Made by a program: the position numbers and the translations under genes. Shown here piece after piece: positions 1 through 7,409 of a DNA stretch of 64,000 nucleotides. Numbering within the stretch: position 1 is the first letter of the stretch; each line of letters opens with the position of its first letter. The stretch is from Catenuloplanes indicus (GTDB lineage Bacteria > Actinomycetota > Actinomycetes > Mycobacteriales > Micromonosporaceae), in contig NZ_JAUSUZ010000001.1 of assembly GCF_030813715.1 (NCBI RefSeq), positions 8,724,501-8,788,500 of the forward strand, written 5' to 3'. The notes beneath the pieces were generated by a model, which worked only from the letters and a program-made list of their open reading frames with translations, made no database searches and was not told the DNA's origin.

Positions 1-371
1 GTCGCGTTGGCGAACACCTTGTCAACGACGTCGCCCATGACCGAAGTCGAGCTGTGGTAGAGGGAGTTGTGGACGTAGTCGGAGTAGCACGTCTTCGGTG
101 GGATGATGGCGTAGACGGAGCCGTAACTCCAGGTTCCCCCACCGACATTCGTGACGGTGAGCGGAGAGACAGTGCCCGGCTTGATCGTGCCGTCGATCGT
201 GACGTTGGCGTTTTCCGGCGCGACAGCCGACCCGCTGGCGATCGGCGTCAGTTCGGCGGCCGCCGCCATTCCAGGCGCGAATAGCCACGCCGCAGCAACC
301 GCAACCGCAGCACCGGCAATAACGCCTGCAAGGCGACTCTCGGCCTTGTTCAGACCCTTGCTTTCCAGCAC
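1..371 (-). CDS. Lactococcin 972-like secreted bacteriocin, 3' end beyond window
   Basis: Reading leftwards from a GTG at 371-369, which is preceded by a GGAGG ribosome site, gives about 123 residues before the window ends. The start is basic and is followed by a long Ala/Val-rich hydrophobic stretch and an AAA cleavage-type motif (residues about 18-40), so it is a secreted precursor. Further on the protein shows VGGGTWSYG, then CYSDYVHNSLYHSS. The GGGTW-YG block and the YS-Y-H---H-SS block are hallmarks of the lactococcin 972 family, small secreted proteins that in Lactococcus block septum formation through lipid II. The last residues of the family lie outside the window, as would any partner ABC exporter or immunity genes. 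The family call is from motif recognition; activity is not shown. Confidence 0.75.
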   Translation of the reverse strand, partial: MLESKGLNKAESRLAGVIAGAAVAVAAAWLFAPGMAAAAELTPIASGSAVAPENANVTIDGTIKPGTVSPLTVTNVGGGTWSYGSVYAIIPPKTCYSDYVHNSLYHSSTSVMGDVVDKVFANA

Positions 372-831
372 GTGTCCTCCAGCTTCGGGAGCGGCAGGAT
401 TTCCACCGCAGAACCGTTAACGGCGATCCGCGGTACACGGATCACCATGGCAAACTTGAGGGGCACGCATCGAAGGTGCCCTTCGTGTTGCGGACATGAT
501 CCTCGGAGAGTTCGGGATAAAAGTCAACTCGACCTGCAAGCCGAGACTGTCTGGCCTCTGTCCGATGTGTACGGTACTATCGCCCATGCTTGAACACCCT
601 CTGACGAGCGTGGCCGAGGCGCCATCTGAGATGAATGCGAACGGGCTTCTGTGCTCACATGGGAGCCGTCATCGACCCCCCTGCCCCCGTCGGCTTCGGG
701 TCGCTCCAGGGGCGCGAGGGCGGCCCGTCTCGCGGCGACCGCGCGACGCGCGCCGTAGTGCGGGTATGGGTATCTGCAGAGCAGAGGGTGTCCGTGTCGC
801 GATTGGTGTTCCGGCTTTGCGGTCAGTATGT
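372..831. other. Intergenic stretch without recognisable gene
   Basis: This 460-bp stretch separates the bacteriocin-like gene from the IS scar. It must hold the promoter of the leftward gene. Short open frames exist on both strands, but none shows coding-type composition, a ribosome site or a recognisable motif. It may be decayed flank of the IS256-type element. Confidence 0.5.
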
Positions 832-1076
832 TCAGGCGGCCGACCAGCGGTCACCGAAGGCGATGGCGAAGGCATCGATGACCGGCTTCCAGCGCATCGT
901 CCATCGTGCGCGGCCGGACCCTGTCGAGTCCACGCTGCGGGTCACAAGATGCAGGCATTCATGGCGGCCTGCTCGCTCGGGAAATGACTGCAAGCCCGGA
1001 CAGCATGCCGGTAGGGCATTCAACGACTCGATCGCGTTTGTCGAGCATATCACCCGTCGAATTCCGACGTCGTAGT
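832..1076 (-). pseudogene. IS256-family (Mutator-type) transposase, C-terminal remnant
   Basis: The leftward frame reads LDYDVGIRRVICSTNAIESLN, then CLHLVTRSVDSTGSGRARW and MRWKPVIDAFAIAFGDR, the conserved C-terminus of IS256-type transposases. Between the two blocks the correct protein (YRHAVRA, then FPSEQAAM) is found in another frame, so two compensating frameshifts have occurred. The N-terminal two thirds are missing. The sequence stops exactly at the terminal repeat of the adjacent IS5-type element at 1077, and no continuation was found beyond the far end of that element at 2786, so a deletion accompanied or followed the insertion. Confidence 0.85.
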
Positions 1077-1450
1077 CCAAGGAGCCTTTTTCATCCTGGT
1101 GTGTGGCCTGCGTCGATGTGGTCGAGGACCAGGATGGCTTGGATGATGGTGGTGGTGCGGTGCGGGCTGCAGCGGAGTTTGGTCAGGATCTTCCATTGCT
1201 TCAGGGTGGCGTTGGCTTGTTCGCCGATGGCTCGTAGGCGGGCGTGTCCTTTATTGGCGGTTTTCTCTCCGGTCGATAGTTTGCGCCAGCGGCTGCCGCG
1301 GTAGGGGACGAGGACGTTGTCGGGGGCGCCGAGGTAGGCCTTGTCGGCGAGGACGGTGATGTTCGCGCTGGCGAGGGCGTCGATGATGCCGTGGGTGCGG
1401 GCGGCGGTGAGGTCGTGGGCGCCGCCGGGCAGGGCGGGTGAGGCCCATAG

Positions 1451-2345
1451 AGCTCCTAACACGATCTCGGTATGGGCTATTTGATCAAGCGTCGCCAGCA
1501 GATGAGGGCGCAGCCGAGGCTGACGAATGCTTCGTGGAGGTCGAGGTGTCGTTCCCAGCGGATGGCGAGGCGGCGGAACTGGTGGAGCAGGGCGATGCCC
1601 TGTTCGACGACGTAGCGCAGCCGGCCGAGGCCTTTGATGTGCTTGCGGCCGCGTTGCGGGATGATCGGCTCGGTCCCGCGTCGTCGGCACTCGGCCCTGA
1701 ATCCCTTGCTGTCATAGCCTTTGTCGGCCAGCAGGACCGGGAACCGGAACCGCGGCCGGCCCACTCGGCCGGCGATCGGGGGCACGGAGTCCAGCAGCGT
1801 GACGGCCATGCTGATGTCCGGCATGTTGCCGCCGGTCGTGATCACCTTCAGCGGTGTGCCTTCGCCGTCGGTGATCACATGGTGCTTGCTGCCGGGCTTG
1901 CCGCGGTTGACCGGCGACGGACCTGTGCCGGGACCCCCTTTTTCGCGTCGACGTGACCGCCGTCCATGACCGCCCGTGACCAGTCGATGCGGCCCGCCGC
2001 GTTCAGCTCCGCGAGCAGGATCCGGTGCAGCCGGTCGAAGACACCCGCGTCGGTCCACCGCCGCAGCCGACGCCAGCACGTCATCCCCGACCCGAACCCC
2101 AGCTCCTGCGGCAGGTCCTCCCAGCCGATCCCGGTGTAGAGCACGTACAACACCCCTTGCAGGCACAACCGGTCCGGGACCGGGCGCGGCCCGGGGGACC
2201 TCTCCGGCCACGGCGGCAGCAACGGCTCGATCAACGCCCACAACTCGTCATCGACCACCCACGGCGCACTCACGCCGTACCGAACGAGACCCAACTGTCC
2301 ACGACTCGCTGATCAACATCGATTCAGCAGATCGTGTTAGGAGCT
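1451..2345 (-). mobile_element. Inner IS5-family element (two-frame transposase type)
   Basis: This 895-bp unit has perfect 17-bp inverted ends, AGCTCCTAACACGATCT at 1451-1467 and its inverse at 2329-2345. It is flanked by CATAG on both sides (1446-1450 and 2346-2350). An alternative reading with 18-bp ends and a 3-bp ATA duplication cannot be excluded, because the junction bases are ambiguous. The ends are intact, there is one transposase with both frames open, and the host frame is preserved, so the copy looks complete and potentially active. Confidence 0.88.
1477..2294 (-). CDS. IS5-family transposase made by programmed -1 frameshift
   Basis: The first frame (2294 to 1875) encodes the N-terminal DUF4096-like region (LWALIEPLLPP, GIGWEDLPQELG, CWRRLRRW) and ends after MDGGHVDAKKG. 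The second frame (open from 2241, stop at 1477) carries KHHVITDGEGTPL, LLADKGYDSKGFR and YVVEQGIALLHQFRRLAIRWER, so the DDE Asp and Glu residues are downstream of the shift. The two frames differ by exactly -1 and meet at an A5G5 run (complement of 1934-1943), a classical slippery site: AAG GGG can re-pair one base back. The fused product is about 270 residues. Frameshifted transposases of this kind are known in the IS427-type branch of IS5. Confidence 0.85.
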
Positions 2346-2921
2346 CATAGCCATGTGCCTTGTGGGCTGGCGATCGTTTGGGTGTTCATGCCGTGCCGGT
2401 GATGTTTTCCGGAGTAGTACGGTTTTTGGTCCGCGACCCGGTCGATGGGTATCAGGGTGCCATCGAGGATGACGTACGGGTACCGGCGGATCCGGTCCAT
2501 GGCGGTGGCCAGATCGGGTGCGGCGGCGGCGAGCAGGGCGATGGCTTCCTGGACGTAGCGCCAGGCGGTCGTGACCCCGATACCGAATCCGGCGGCCAGG
2601 CGGGTGTAGGTGTCCCCGTTACGCAGGTGTGCCAGGGCGAGAAGGGCCTGGTCGCGGGGTGTCAGCCGCCGCCACCGGGATCGTTGCTGGTGGCGGTGGC
2701 GGCGGATATGGCCGGTGAGGTGGTTGAGGGTGCGGGTGGACAACGAGATCGTGGCGGGGTAAGACAGCACGGGCGAGGCTCCCTGGTCGGGGCATCGGAT
2801 CTTGGTCGACTGCTGGACATTCCCGTCGCCGACCTGAAGGCCGCGCACCTGGGCGTCGTCAAGCGAGAACGCCGTGCGCCGCGTGTCCATCGCCATCGAC
2901 GATAGTCGGCCGCGGCACGAA

Positions 2922-2954
2922 GCGGCCCGACCGGCACGCTGCCGATCGGGCCGC
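2922..2954. terminator. Strong GC hairpin, terminator-like
   Basis: The arms 2922-2935 and 2941-2954 are 14 nt with one mismatch around a 5-nt loop. The hairpin lies between the IS scar and the end of the leftward oxidoreductase gene at 3012. There is no T-run, so it is terminator-like only. Confidence 0.5.
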
Positions 2955-3011
2955 ATCATTCGTCAGGGGGTGTCCCTATGGCTACTGCAACCGCATTAAC
3001 GACTCAGGACG

Positions 3012-3917
3012 CTAGACGAGCTTCCGCAGCTCCTCCAGCATCTCGATCTGCACGTCGATCGGGTCGGTGGGCGGCATCGCGAACGAGACCGCGGTGATGC
3101 CGTGCGGCCGGAGCCGGTCGATGTCCGCGGCGATCTGGGTGGGGGTGCCGCCGAGGAACGGGCGGTCGCCGGGCATCGGCTGGCGGGTTATTGGCGTGTT
3201 GGACTGCGCGGTCACGGTCAGCGCGGCCGGGTCGCGGCCGAGGCGCTCGGCGGCGGCCCGGAATCGTGCGGTCTGCGCGGTGATCGCGTCCAGTGAGAAC
3301 GCCACCGGCATGATGCCGTCCGCGATGCGTGCGGCCCGGTCCACGCCGGCCTCGGTGTTGACGCCCATCACGATGGGGATGCGCCCGCGTACCGGCTTGG
3401 GATTGATCTCCGAGGCCTCGATCGTGTAGAAACGGCCGTCGTATTCGACCGGGTCCGGTCCCCAGGCGGCCCGGATCGCCGCGACCATGTCGTCGAGGCC
3501 GGCGCCACGGCGCTTCCACGGTACGTTCGCGGTCGCGAACTCCTGCGGCAGCGAGCCCTGCCCGACACCGGCGACGACGCGGCCGTCGCTGAACCGGTCG
3601 AGCGTGGCGAGCCGGCGGGCCAGCATGACCGGCGTGTGCAGCAGCGCGTTGAGCACGCTGGTGCCGAGCGTGATCCTGCTGGTCAGCGCGGCCACGTGGC
3701 CGAGCGTCTGGAGCGGCTCGTAGGTGGTGCCGTAGAGCTCCGGCAGGCGCTGCAGCGTGCCGTCCGGGCCGGGCCACACGCCGGCCATCGGGCGCAGCAG
3801 CCGTTCGTAGGTCCACAGTGAATCCCAGCCGAGCCGTTCCGCGGCCTGGGCGATGGTGACGATGTTCGCCGGGGACGCGTGGACCCCGGACACGGGCAGC
3901 ATGACGCCGAGTTTCAT
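3012..3917 (-). CDS. LLM-class (luciferase-like) flavin/F420-dependent oxidoreductase
   Basis: From ATG 3917 the 301-residue protein begins MKLGVMLPVSG and keeps the TIM-barrel landmarks of luciferase-like monooxygenases: ERLGWDSLWTYERL near residue 30, LTSRITLGTSVLNALLHTPVMLARRLATLDRFSDGRVVAGVGQG near 80-125, and PIVMGVNTEAGVDRAARIADG near 185-205. Actinobacterial members usually use coenzyme F420 or FMN; the substrate cannot be deduced. A longer in-frame start at 3953 exists, but the family start is clearly at MKLG. The gene is directly downstream of an HxlR regulator on the same strand, with GGTAACC boxes between them, so it is probably controlled by that regulator. Confidence 0.85.
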   Translation of the reverse strand: MKLGVMLPVSGVHASPANIVTIAQAAERLGWDSLWTYERLLRPMAGVWPGPDGTLQRLPELYGTTYEPLQTLGHVAALTSRITLGTSVLNALLHTPVMLARRLATLDRFSDGRVVAGVGQGSLPQEFATANVPWKRRGAGLDDMVAAIRAAWGPDPVEYDGRFYTIEASEINPKPVRGRIPIVMGVNTEAGVDRAARIADGIMPVAFSLDAITAQTARFRAAAERLGRDPAALTVTAQSNTPITRQPMPGDRPFLGGTPTQIAADIDRLRPHGITAVSFAMPPTDPIDVQIEMLEELRKLV

Positions 3918-3959
3918 GCCCCCATGCTCGCGACCGGGCGGCATGGCCCGCAACGACGA

Positions 3960-3984
3960 GGTAACCGGGTTACCTTTGGTAACC
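3960..3984. promoter_or_regulatory. Cluster of GGTAACC boxes, likely HxlR operator
   Basis: GGTAACC at 3960-3966, an inverted GGTTACC at 3968-3974, and GGTAACC again at 3978-3984 stand within 25 bp between the oxidoreductase gene and the stop of the HxlR gene. A further GGTAACC lies at the other end of the regulator gene (4340-4346). GGTAACC is itself palindromic around its centre, and its repetition at both gene boundaries suggests a regulator binding site. This is inferred from sequence only. Confidence 0.6.
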
Positions 3985-4331
3985 TATGCGTCGTCCCACC
4001 GCCGGACGAACCCGGCGATCGGCTGCAGCGAGGCGACCAGGTCGACGCCGCGCGGGGTGAGGCGGTAGCGCACGGAAACCGGCGTGGTGGGCACGACGAT
4101 CCGCTCGACCAGCCGGGCGGCCTGAAGCTGCTTCAGCCGGACGGTGAGCATGCGCGCGGAGATGCCGGTGGCCGCGGCCGCGATCTCGGTGAACCGCTCG
4201 GTGCCGCGGGCCAGCGCGATGAGGATGCTGGGCGACCACCGCTGCCCGACGATCTCCAGCGCCGCACCGGCCCGCTTGCACTCGGCCTCGTCGCTGTGGT
4301 TCCACTGCGACCGGGATCTCTGCGTAGTCAC
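3984..4331 (-). CDS. HxlR-family winged-helix transcriptional regulator
   Basis: 115 residues from ATG 4331. ECKRAGAALEIVGQRWSPSILIALARGTERFTEI is the typical first half, and ISARMLTVRLKQLQAARLVERIV plus VRYRLTPRGVDL the recognition helix and wing of HxlR/DUF24 proteins. These are dimeric redox- or electrophile-responsive regulators. No cysteine other than Cys18 (AECKR) is present; a Cys at this place is the sensing residue in HypR/YodB-type members, so thiol sensing is possible. The gene lies between the oxidoreductase (same strand) and a divergent broken hydrolase, both flanked by GGTAACC boxes. Confidence 0.9.
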   Translation of the reverse strand: MTTQRSRSQWNHSDEAECKRAGAALEIVGQRWSPSILIALARGTERFTEIAAAATGISARMLTVRLKQLQAARLVERIVVPTTPVSVRYRLTPRGVDLVASLQPIAGFVRRWDDA

Positions 4332-4339
4332 TTACGAAT

Positions 4340-4346
4340 GGTAACC
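4340..4346. promoter_or_regulatory. GGTAACC box upstream of HxlR gene
   Basis: A copy of the same 7-bp palindromic word seen three times at 3960-3984 lies 9 bp upstream of the HxlR start and 8 bp before the divergent hydrolase remnant. It could serve autoregulation and control of the divergent gene. Confidence 0.5.
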
Positions 4347-4353
4347 AGGTTGC

Positions 4354-4636
4354 GTGAAAACAGGAGATCCGGCATCTCACCGTACCCGCGGGCCGATCGG
4401 GCTCGCGCCCGACCTCCACCTGCCCGCCGGCTTCGACGAGGCCGCGGCGCCTCAGCCCGCCGTGGTGCTGTCCGCGCCGGGCGCAGCGTGAAGGAGCAGA
4501 TCGGTGCCGAGTACGCGTCCCGGCTCGCGGCCCGGGAATCCCGGCGCTCACGTTCGACCCGGCCCACCAAGGCCGCAGCGGCGGCGAACCGCGGGACCCC
4601 GAGGACCCGTACCGGCGGAGCGAGGACCGATTAGGT
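4354..4636 (+). pseudogene. Alpha/beta hydrolase (dienelactone hydrolase-like) N-terminal remnant
   Basis: From GTG 4354 the frame reads IGLAPDLHLPAGFDE, then AVVLSAPGA, and stops at 4489. One frame over the protein continues as SVKEQIGAEYASRLAAR, and after a second shift as GIPALTFDPAHQGRSGGEPRDPEDPYRR. These three blocks in order are the first about 95 residues of YcjY-like alpha/beta hydrolases (the KEQ...YA-RLA...FD-HQG-S-GEPR-LED pattern). Two frameshifts plus loss of the catalytic C-terminal part make this a dead gene. It was divergent from the HxlR regulator, the usual arrangement for an HxlR target. Confidence 0.75.
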
Positions 4637-4776
4637 CCCCGAGAACGGGATCCGTTTGTCAGCGACAGGCGGAGCCGGTGTCGCGACGACGGGCATGATC
4701 GATGCCGGCGATTTGGGGAGCCATCGGTATCCGTGTCTCGGCCGCGTCGCGGGTGTGGCTGCGGCTGGTATTGCTG

Positions 4777-5472
4777 TCAGTGCTGGTGTGGGGTGCAGCA
4801 GCCGTCTTGGCAGGTGTCACCCGTGGTGGTGAGCGGTGTGCAGCAGGTGTCGCCGCGCCAGGCGTCGCGGCCTTCTTTGACGGCGACGGCGGCGATGATG
4901 AGCGCGGCGATCGGGTCGGCCCAGCTCCAGCCGAACAGGCTGTTGAGGCCGAGGCCGGCGAGCAGGACCGCGGACAGATAGGTACAGAGCAGGGTCTGTT
5001 TGGAGTCGGCGACGGCGGTGCGGGAGCCGAGTTCGCGGCCGGCGTGGCGCTGCGCCCAGGACAGGCCGGGCATGACCGCCAGGGAGACTGCGGCCAGGGT
5101 GAGCCCGATGGTGGAGTGCGCGGCGTCGCCGTCGCCGAGTAGTGCGCGGACCGACTCGACGGTGACGTAGGCGGCGAGCGCGAAGAACGACACCGCGATG
5201 ATCCGCAGCGCGGTTTTCTCCCGGGCGGCGGGGTCGCGGGCGGTGAACTGCCAGGCGACCGCGGCGGCGGAGGAGACCTCGATGACGGAGTCGAGGCCGA
5301 ACCCGATCAGCGCAGTCGACCCGGCGGTCGTGCCGGCGCTGATCGCGACGACGGCCTCGATGAGGTTGTAGCCGATCGTGGCGGCGACCAGTAGCCGGAT
5401 CCGGCGGGTCAGGACCGCCCGGCGGGCCGGTGCCGGGCCGGCGGGTGCGAGCGGGAGCAGGGGCAGGCTCAT
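4777..5472 (-). CDS. Cation transporter (CDF-like) with Cys-rich tail
   Basis: 231 residues from ATG 5472, overlapping the stop of the upstream ArsR gene (TGATG). The hydrophobic protein has about six membrane segments and CDF-like motifs: IGFGLDSVIEVSS near residue 70 and TAVADSKQTLLCTYLS near 160, where acidic/polar residues line the transport site, and SWADPIAALIIAAVAVKEG near 195. It lacks the usual C-terminal cytoplasmic domain. Instead it ends in a tail with five cysteines and a final HQH (DTCC, DTCQDGCC), likely binding soft metals. With the CmtR-like regulator it forms a two-gene metal efflux operon; the exact metal (Cd, Pb, Zn) is inferred. Confidence 0.85.
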   Translation of the reverse strand: MSLPLLPLAPAGPAPARRAVLTRRIRLLVAATIGYNLIEAVVAISAGTTAGSTALIGFGLDSVIEVSSAAAVAWQFTARDPAAREKTALRIIAVSFFALAAYVTVESVRALLGDGDAAHSTIGLTLAAVSLAVMPGLSWAQRHAGRELGSRTAVADSKQTLLCTYLSAVLLAGLGLNSLFGWSWADPIAALIIAAVAVKEGRDAWRGDTCCTPLTTTGDTCQDGCCTPHQH

Positions 5473-5801
5473 CAGCAGCAGTTCTTCGTCTCGGTGTCCG
5501 GGCAGGCGGCCGGGTCGACCGCGAGGACCAGTCCGAGCAGGTCGTTCAGGGCGTGGCGGAGGCGGACGTCGGCGAGTTCGTAGCGGGTGCGTCGTCCCTC
5601 GGGGGCGGCGACGACCAGGCCGCAGCCGCGCAGGCAGGCGAGGTGGTTGGACAGGTTCTGCCGGGTGACGCCGAGCAGGTCGGCCAACTCTGCCGGGTAT
5701 CCGGGGGAGTCGCGCAGCGCGAGCAGCAGCCGGGCGCGGGTCGGGTCGGACAGGGCGTGGCCGAACCGGGCGAGGACCTGCCCGTGTGTCACCGTCTCCA
5801 T
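5472..5801 (-). CDS. CmtR-like ArsR/SmtB metal-sensing repressor
   Basis: 109 residues. The winged helix is plain: LSDPTRARLLLALRDSPGYPAELADLLGVTRQNLSNHLACLRGCGLVV. In Mycobacterium CmtR, Cd/Pb binds two cysteines in the SCLRGC helix and one C-terminal Cys. Here Cys56 and Cys60 occupy the same spots and the tail has Cys100, Cys108 and Cys109. It should repress its own operon and release it on binding a soft metal. The stop overlaps the start of the transporter gene, giving translational coupling. A perfect 16-bp palindrome starts 10 bp upstream of the ATG. Confidence 0.9.
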   Translation of the reverse strand: METVTHGQVLARFGHALSDPTRARLLLALRDSPGYPAELADLLGVTRQNLSNHLACLRGCGLVVAAPEGRRTRYELADVRLRHALNDLLGLVLAVDPAACPDTETKNCC

Positions 5802-5811
5802 GCCCCGACAG

Positions 5812-5827
5812 TACAGCTTTGGCTGTA
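5812..5827. promoter_or_regulatory. Palindromic operator of the CmtR-like repressor
   Basis: TACAGC-TTTG-GCTGTA is a perfect 6+6 inverted repeat just upstream of the repressor start codon (5801). ArsR-type repressors bind such 12-2-12-like or shorter dyads overlapping the promoter. The 10-bp distance implies a leaderless or very short-leader transcript. Confidence 0.7.
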
Positions 5828-6042
5828 TTCAGAAAACGTGGCTCCCCAGGTAGGCCGATCTGCAGGCCGTTGCCGGGTTCATTGTTCATTGCGGGTAGCC
5901 ATGGGCCGAACGCCGTATCCAGTATGTGAGTTCGCCTCTGGTTGCGAGCTCGGGGCCGCTTCGGAGCTCATGGGCCGAGTCCTCGTGCTCATGCCGCTAC
6001 ACGACGAATGCCGCAACGCCTGACGTGCCGGACAGCACCGCG

Positions 6043-6591
6043 ATGGAGGGGATCACATACGATCTTGGCGTGATCGAGGCCTCCAGGATCTGCCGCTGCG
6101 TCATCTGCCATGACTACGGCGATCGTGACGACTACGACGCGGCGGACCGTGGCGTGATCGCGAACGTGGCGGAGGTCGGGTGGAGCGTCACCGGGGTTCC
6201 GGCCGACGAGCGGGGGCCGGGCTGGGCGTACACGATCGGGCGGTGGCATCGGCGGGGTGAGCCCGAGCTGGCCATGTTCGGCCTTGACCTGCGGGTCATG
6301 CAGTCCTGCCTGAACATCCTCGGGCAGCGCGACGGTCTCGCCGACGGCCAGGCGCACGACGATGTCGTCAAGGGCTATCCGCTGCGGCTGCGGACCGTCG
6401 AGCCGGAGTGGTTCCGGGCGTTCTTCGGGCAGGGGATGTGGTTCTACCGGCACCCGCCGATCCCGTTCCTCGAGGTCGTCTGGCCGGACCGGGACGGCGC
6501 GTTCCCCTGGGACACCGGCAGCGCGGCCCAGCCGCACCTGTGGCTGAAGCCGGACGCGCACGCCCGGAACGTCTGGACCCAGGACGTCTGA
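6043..6591 (+). CDS. DUF4262 domain protein
   Basis: 182 residues from ATG 6043 (a longer in-frame start at 5926 has no coding character; a GTG at 6070 is also possible). CRCVICHDYGD near residue 13 and VGWSVTGVPADERGPGWAYTIGRWHRRGEPELAMFGLDLRVMQSCLNILGQR match the DUF4262 pattern (a short Cys-containing start, then WAYTIGL-----PEL...GL). Function of the family is unknown. It is not in an operon with its neighbours. Confidence 0.75.
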   Translation: MEGITYDLGVIEASRICRCVICHDYGDRDDYDAADRGVIANVAEVGWSVTGVPADERGPGWAYTIGRWHRRGEPELAMFGLDLRVMQSCLNILGQRDGLADGQAHDDVVKGYPLRLRTVEPEWFRAFFGQGMWFYRHPPIPFLEVVWPDRDGAFPWDTGSAAQPHLWLKPDAHARNVWTQDV

Positions 6592-6596
6592 CCGGC

Positions 6597-7409
6597 TCAA
6601 CCGGTGATCGACTCCGCGAGGGTACGGTGCGTGCCGGTCAGGCCGCGGGTGTCGCGCAGGGCGCTGGGGTCCGGGCTGACCAGGTCGCCGTACCGCACCG
6701 AGACGTCGGTCGGGCTGATCAGGTAGTTGGTGGTCAGGATCGTGGCACGGTGGGCGAGCAGGAATTCCAGGATGCCGTGCAGCCGGCGGCTGTCGCGGGA
6801 CCAGTGACCGAGTGCGGGCACGTGCAGCACCGCGTCCCCGGTTGCGGCCCGGCTCAGGCGGGTGCGCAGCTCGTCGTCGGCCAACGGCGGCAGGCCCGGG
6901 ACCGGCGCGGCCGGCAACGTCAGCGGGTGCGGCCCGCCGGCCGCGAACCCGTCGGTGAGCGCCTCCAGGCAGGTCCACGCCCGCGGGTACCGCCCGGCCA
7001 GACCCATGAACGGGTGTATCCCGGCCAGCCCGACCGGCTCCCGCAGCCGCGCGCCGAGCAGGTGTGACAGCGGCGCGGCCGCGTACCGCAGCACCGCCGC
7101 CACGCCGTAGCTGGGCGCGCCCGCGCGGACCGGCTCGTCCAGCAGGCTGTTGCGGACCACCAGCGCGACCTTGGCCTTCAGGTCCAGCGGCGCGTCCGCC
7201 GGTTCCTGCGCGAACGCCTCCTCGACGAACGGCGCGATGAGCACGTCCTGCTCCCGGGCGGGCAGGCTGGCCAGGGCTTCGGCCCGGCGCAGCACGTCGA
7301 CGGCGATCCGGTGCGCGAGATCCTCGGGCACCTCGCACACGTCGATCAGCATGCCGGGCAGCGTCTGCTCGCAGTACGCGACCATGAACCCCGGGTCGGG
7401 AACCGTCAT
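6597..7409 (-). CDS. Hypothetical protein
   Basis: 270 residues from ATG 7409 (an upstream in-frame ATG at 7445 is less likely). It starts MTVPDPGFMVAYCEQTLPGMLIDVCEVPEDLAHRIAVDVLRRAEALASLP and ends SVRYGDLVSPDPSALRDTRGL. Composition and codon bias are those of a real soluble protein; no signal peptide, membrane segment or catalytic motif was recognised. It is convergent with the DUF4262 gene, with 5 bp between stops. Confidence 0.6.
   Translation of the reverse strand: MTVPDPGFMVAYCEQTLPGMLIDVCEVPEDLAHRIAVDVLRRAEALASLPAREQDVLIAPFVEEAFAQEPADAPLDLKAKVALVVRNSLLDEPVRAGAPSYGVAAVLRYAAAPLSHLLGARLREPVGLAGIHPFMGLAGRYPRAWTCLEALTDGFAAGGPHPLTLPAAPVPGLPPLADDELRTRLSRAATGDAVLHVPALGHWSRDSRRLHGILEFLLAHRATILTTNYLISPTDVSVRYGDLVSPDPSALRDTRGLTGTHRTLAESITG

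Larger units (their letters stand above)
1091..2770 (-). pseudogene. Outer IS5-family DDE transposase, split by inner IS
   Basis: The N-terminal half runs from a GTG at 2770 (LSYPATISLSTRTLNHLTG, then a helix-turn-helix region and YPYVILDGTLIPIDR with the first catalytic Asp) and hits a stop inside the inner IS. The C-terminal half (1450 down to 1091) carries ITVLADKAYLG with the second Asp and EQANATLKQWKIL with the likely Glu. Removing 1451-2350 (inner element plus one copy of CATAG) joins the halves in frame as GTWLWASPALPGGAHDL, giving about 259 residues. The insertion is therefore recent relative to any decay of this gene. Confidence 0.88.
1077..2786 (-). mobile_element. Outer IS5-family element, interrupted by a second IS
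   Basis: The ends are CCAAGGAGCCT at 1077-1087 and its near-perfect inverse AGGCTCCCTGG at 2776-2786 (one mismatch). Without the 900 bp brought in by the inner element the unit is about 810 bp, normal for small single-ORF IS5-family elements. It sits inside an IS256-type transposase remnant. No convincing target duplication was seen at these outer ends. Confidence 0.7.

Noticed and set aside
635-1075. Rightward open frame across the IS256-type remnant
   Set aside because: It runs antisense to a recognisable transposase tail and has no start signal or motif.
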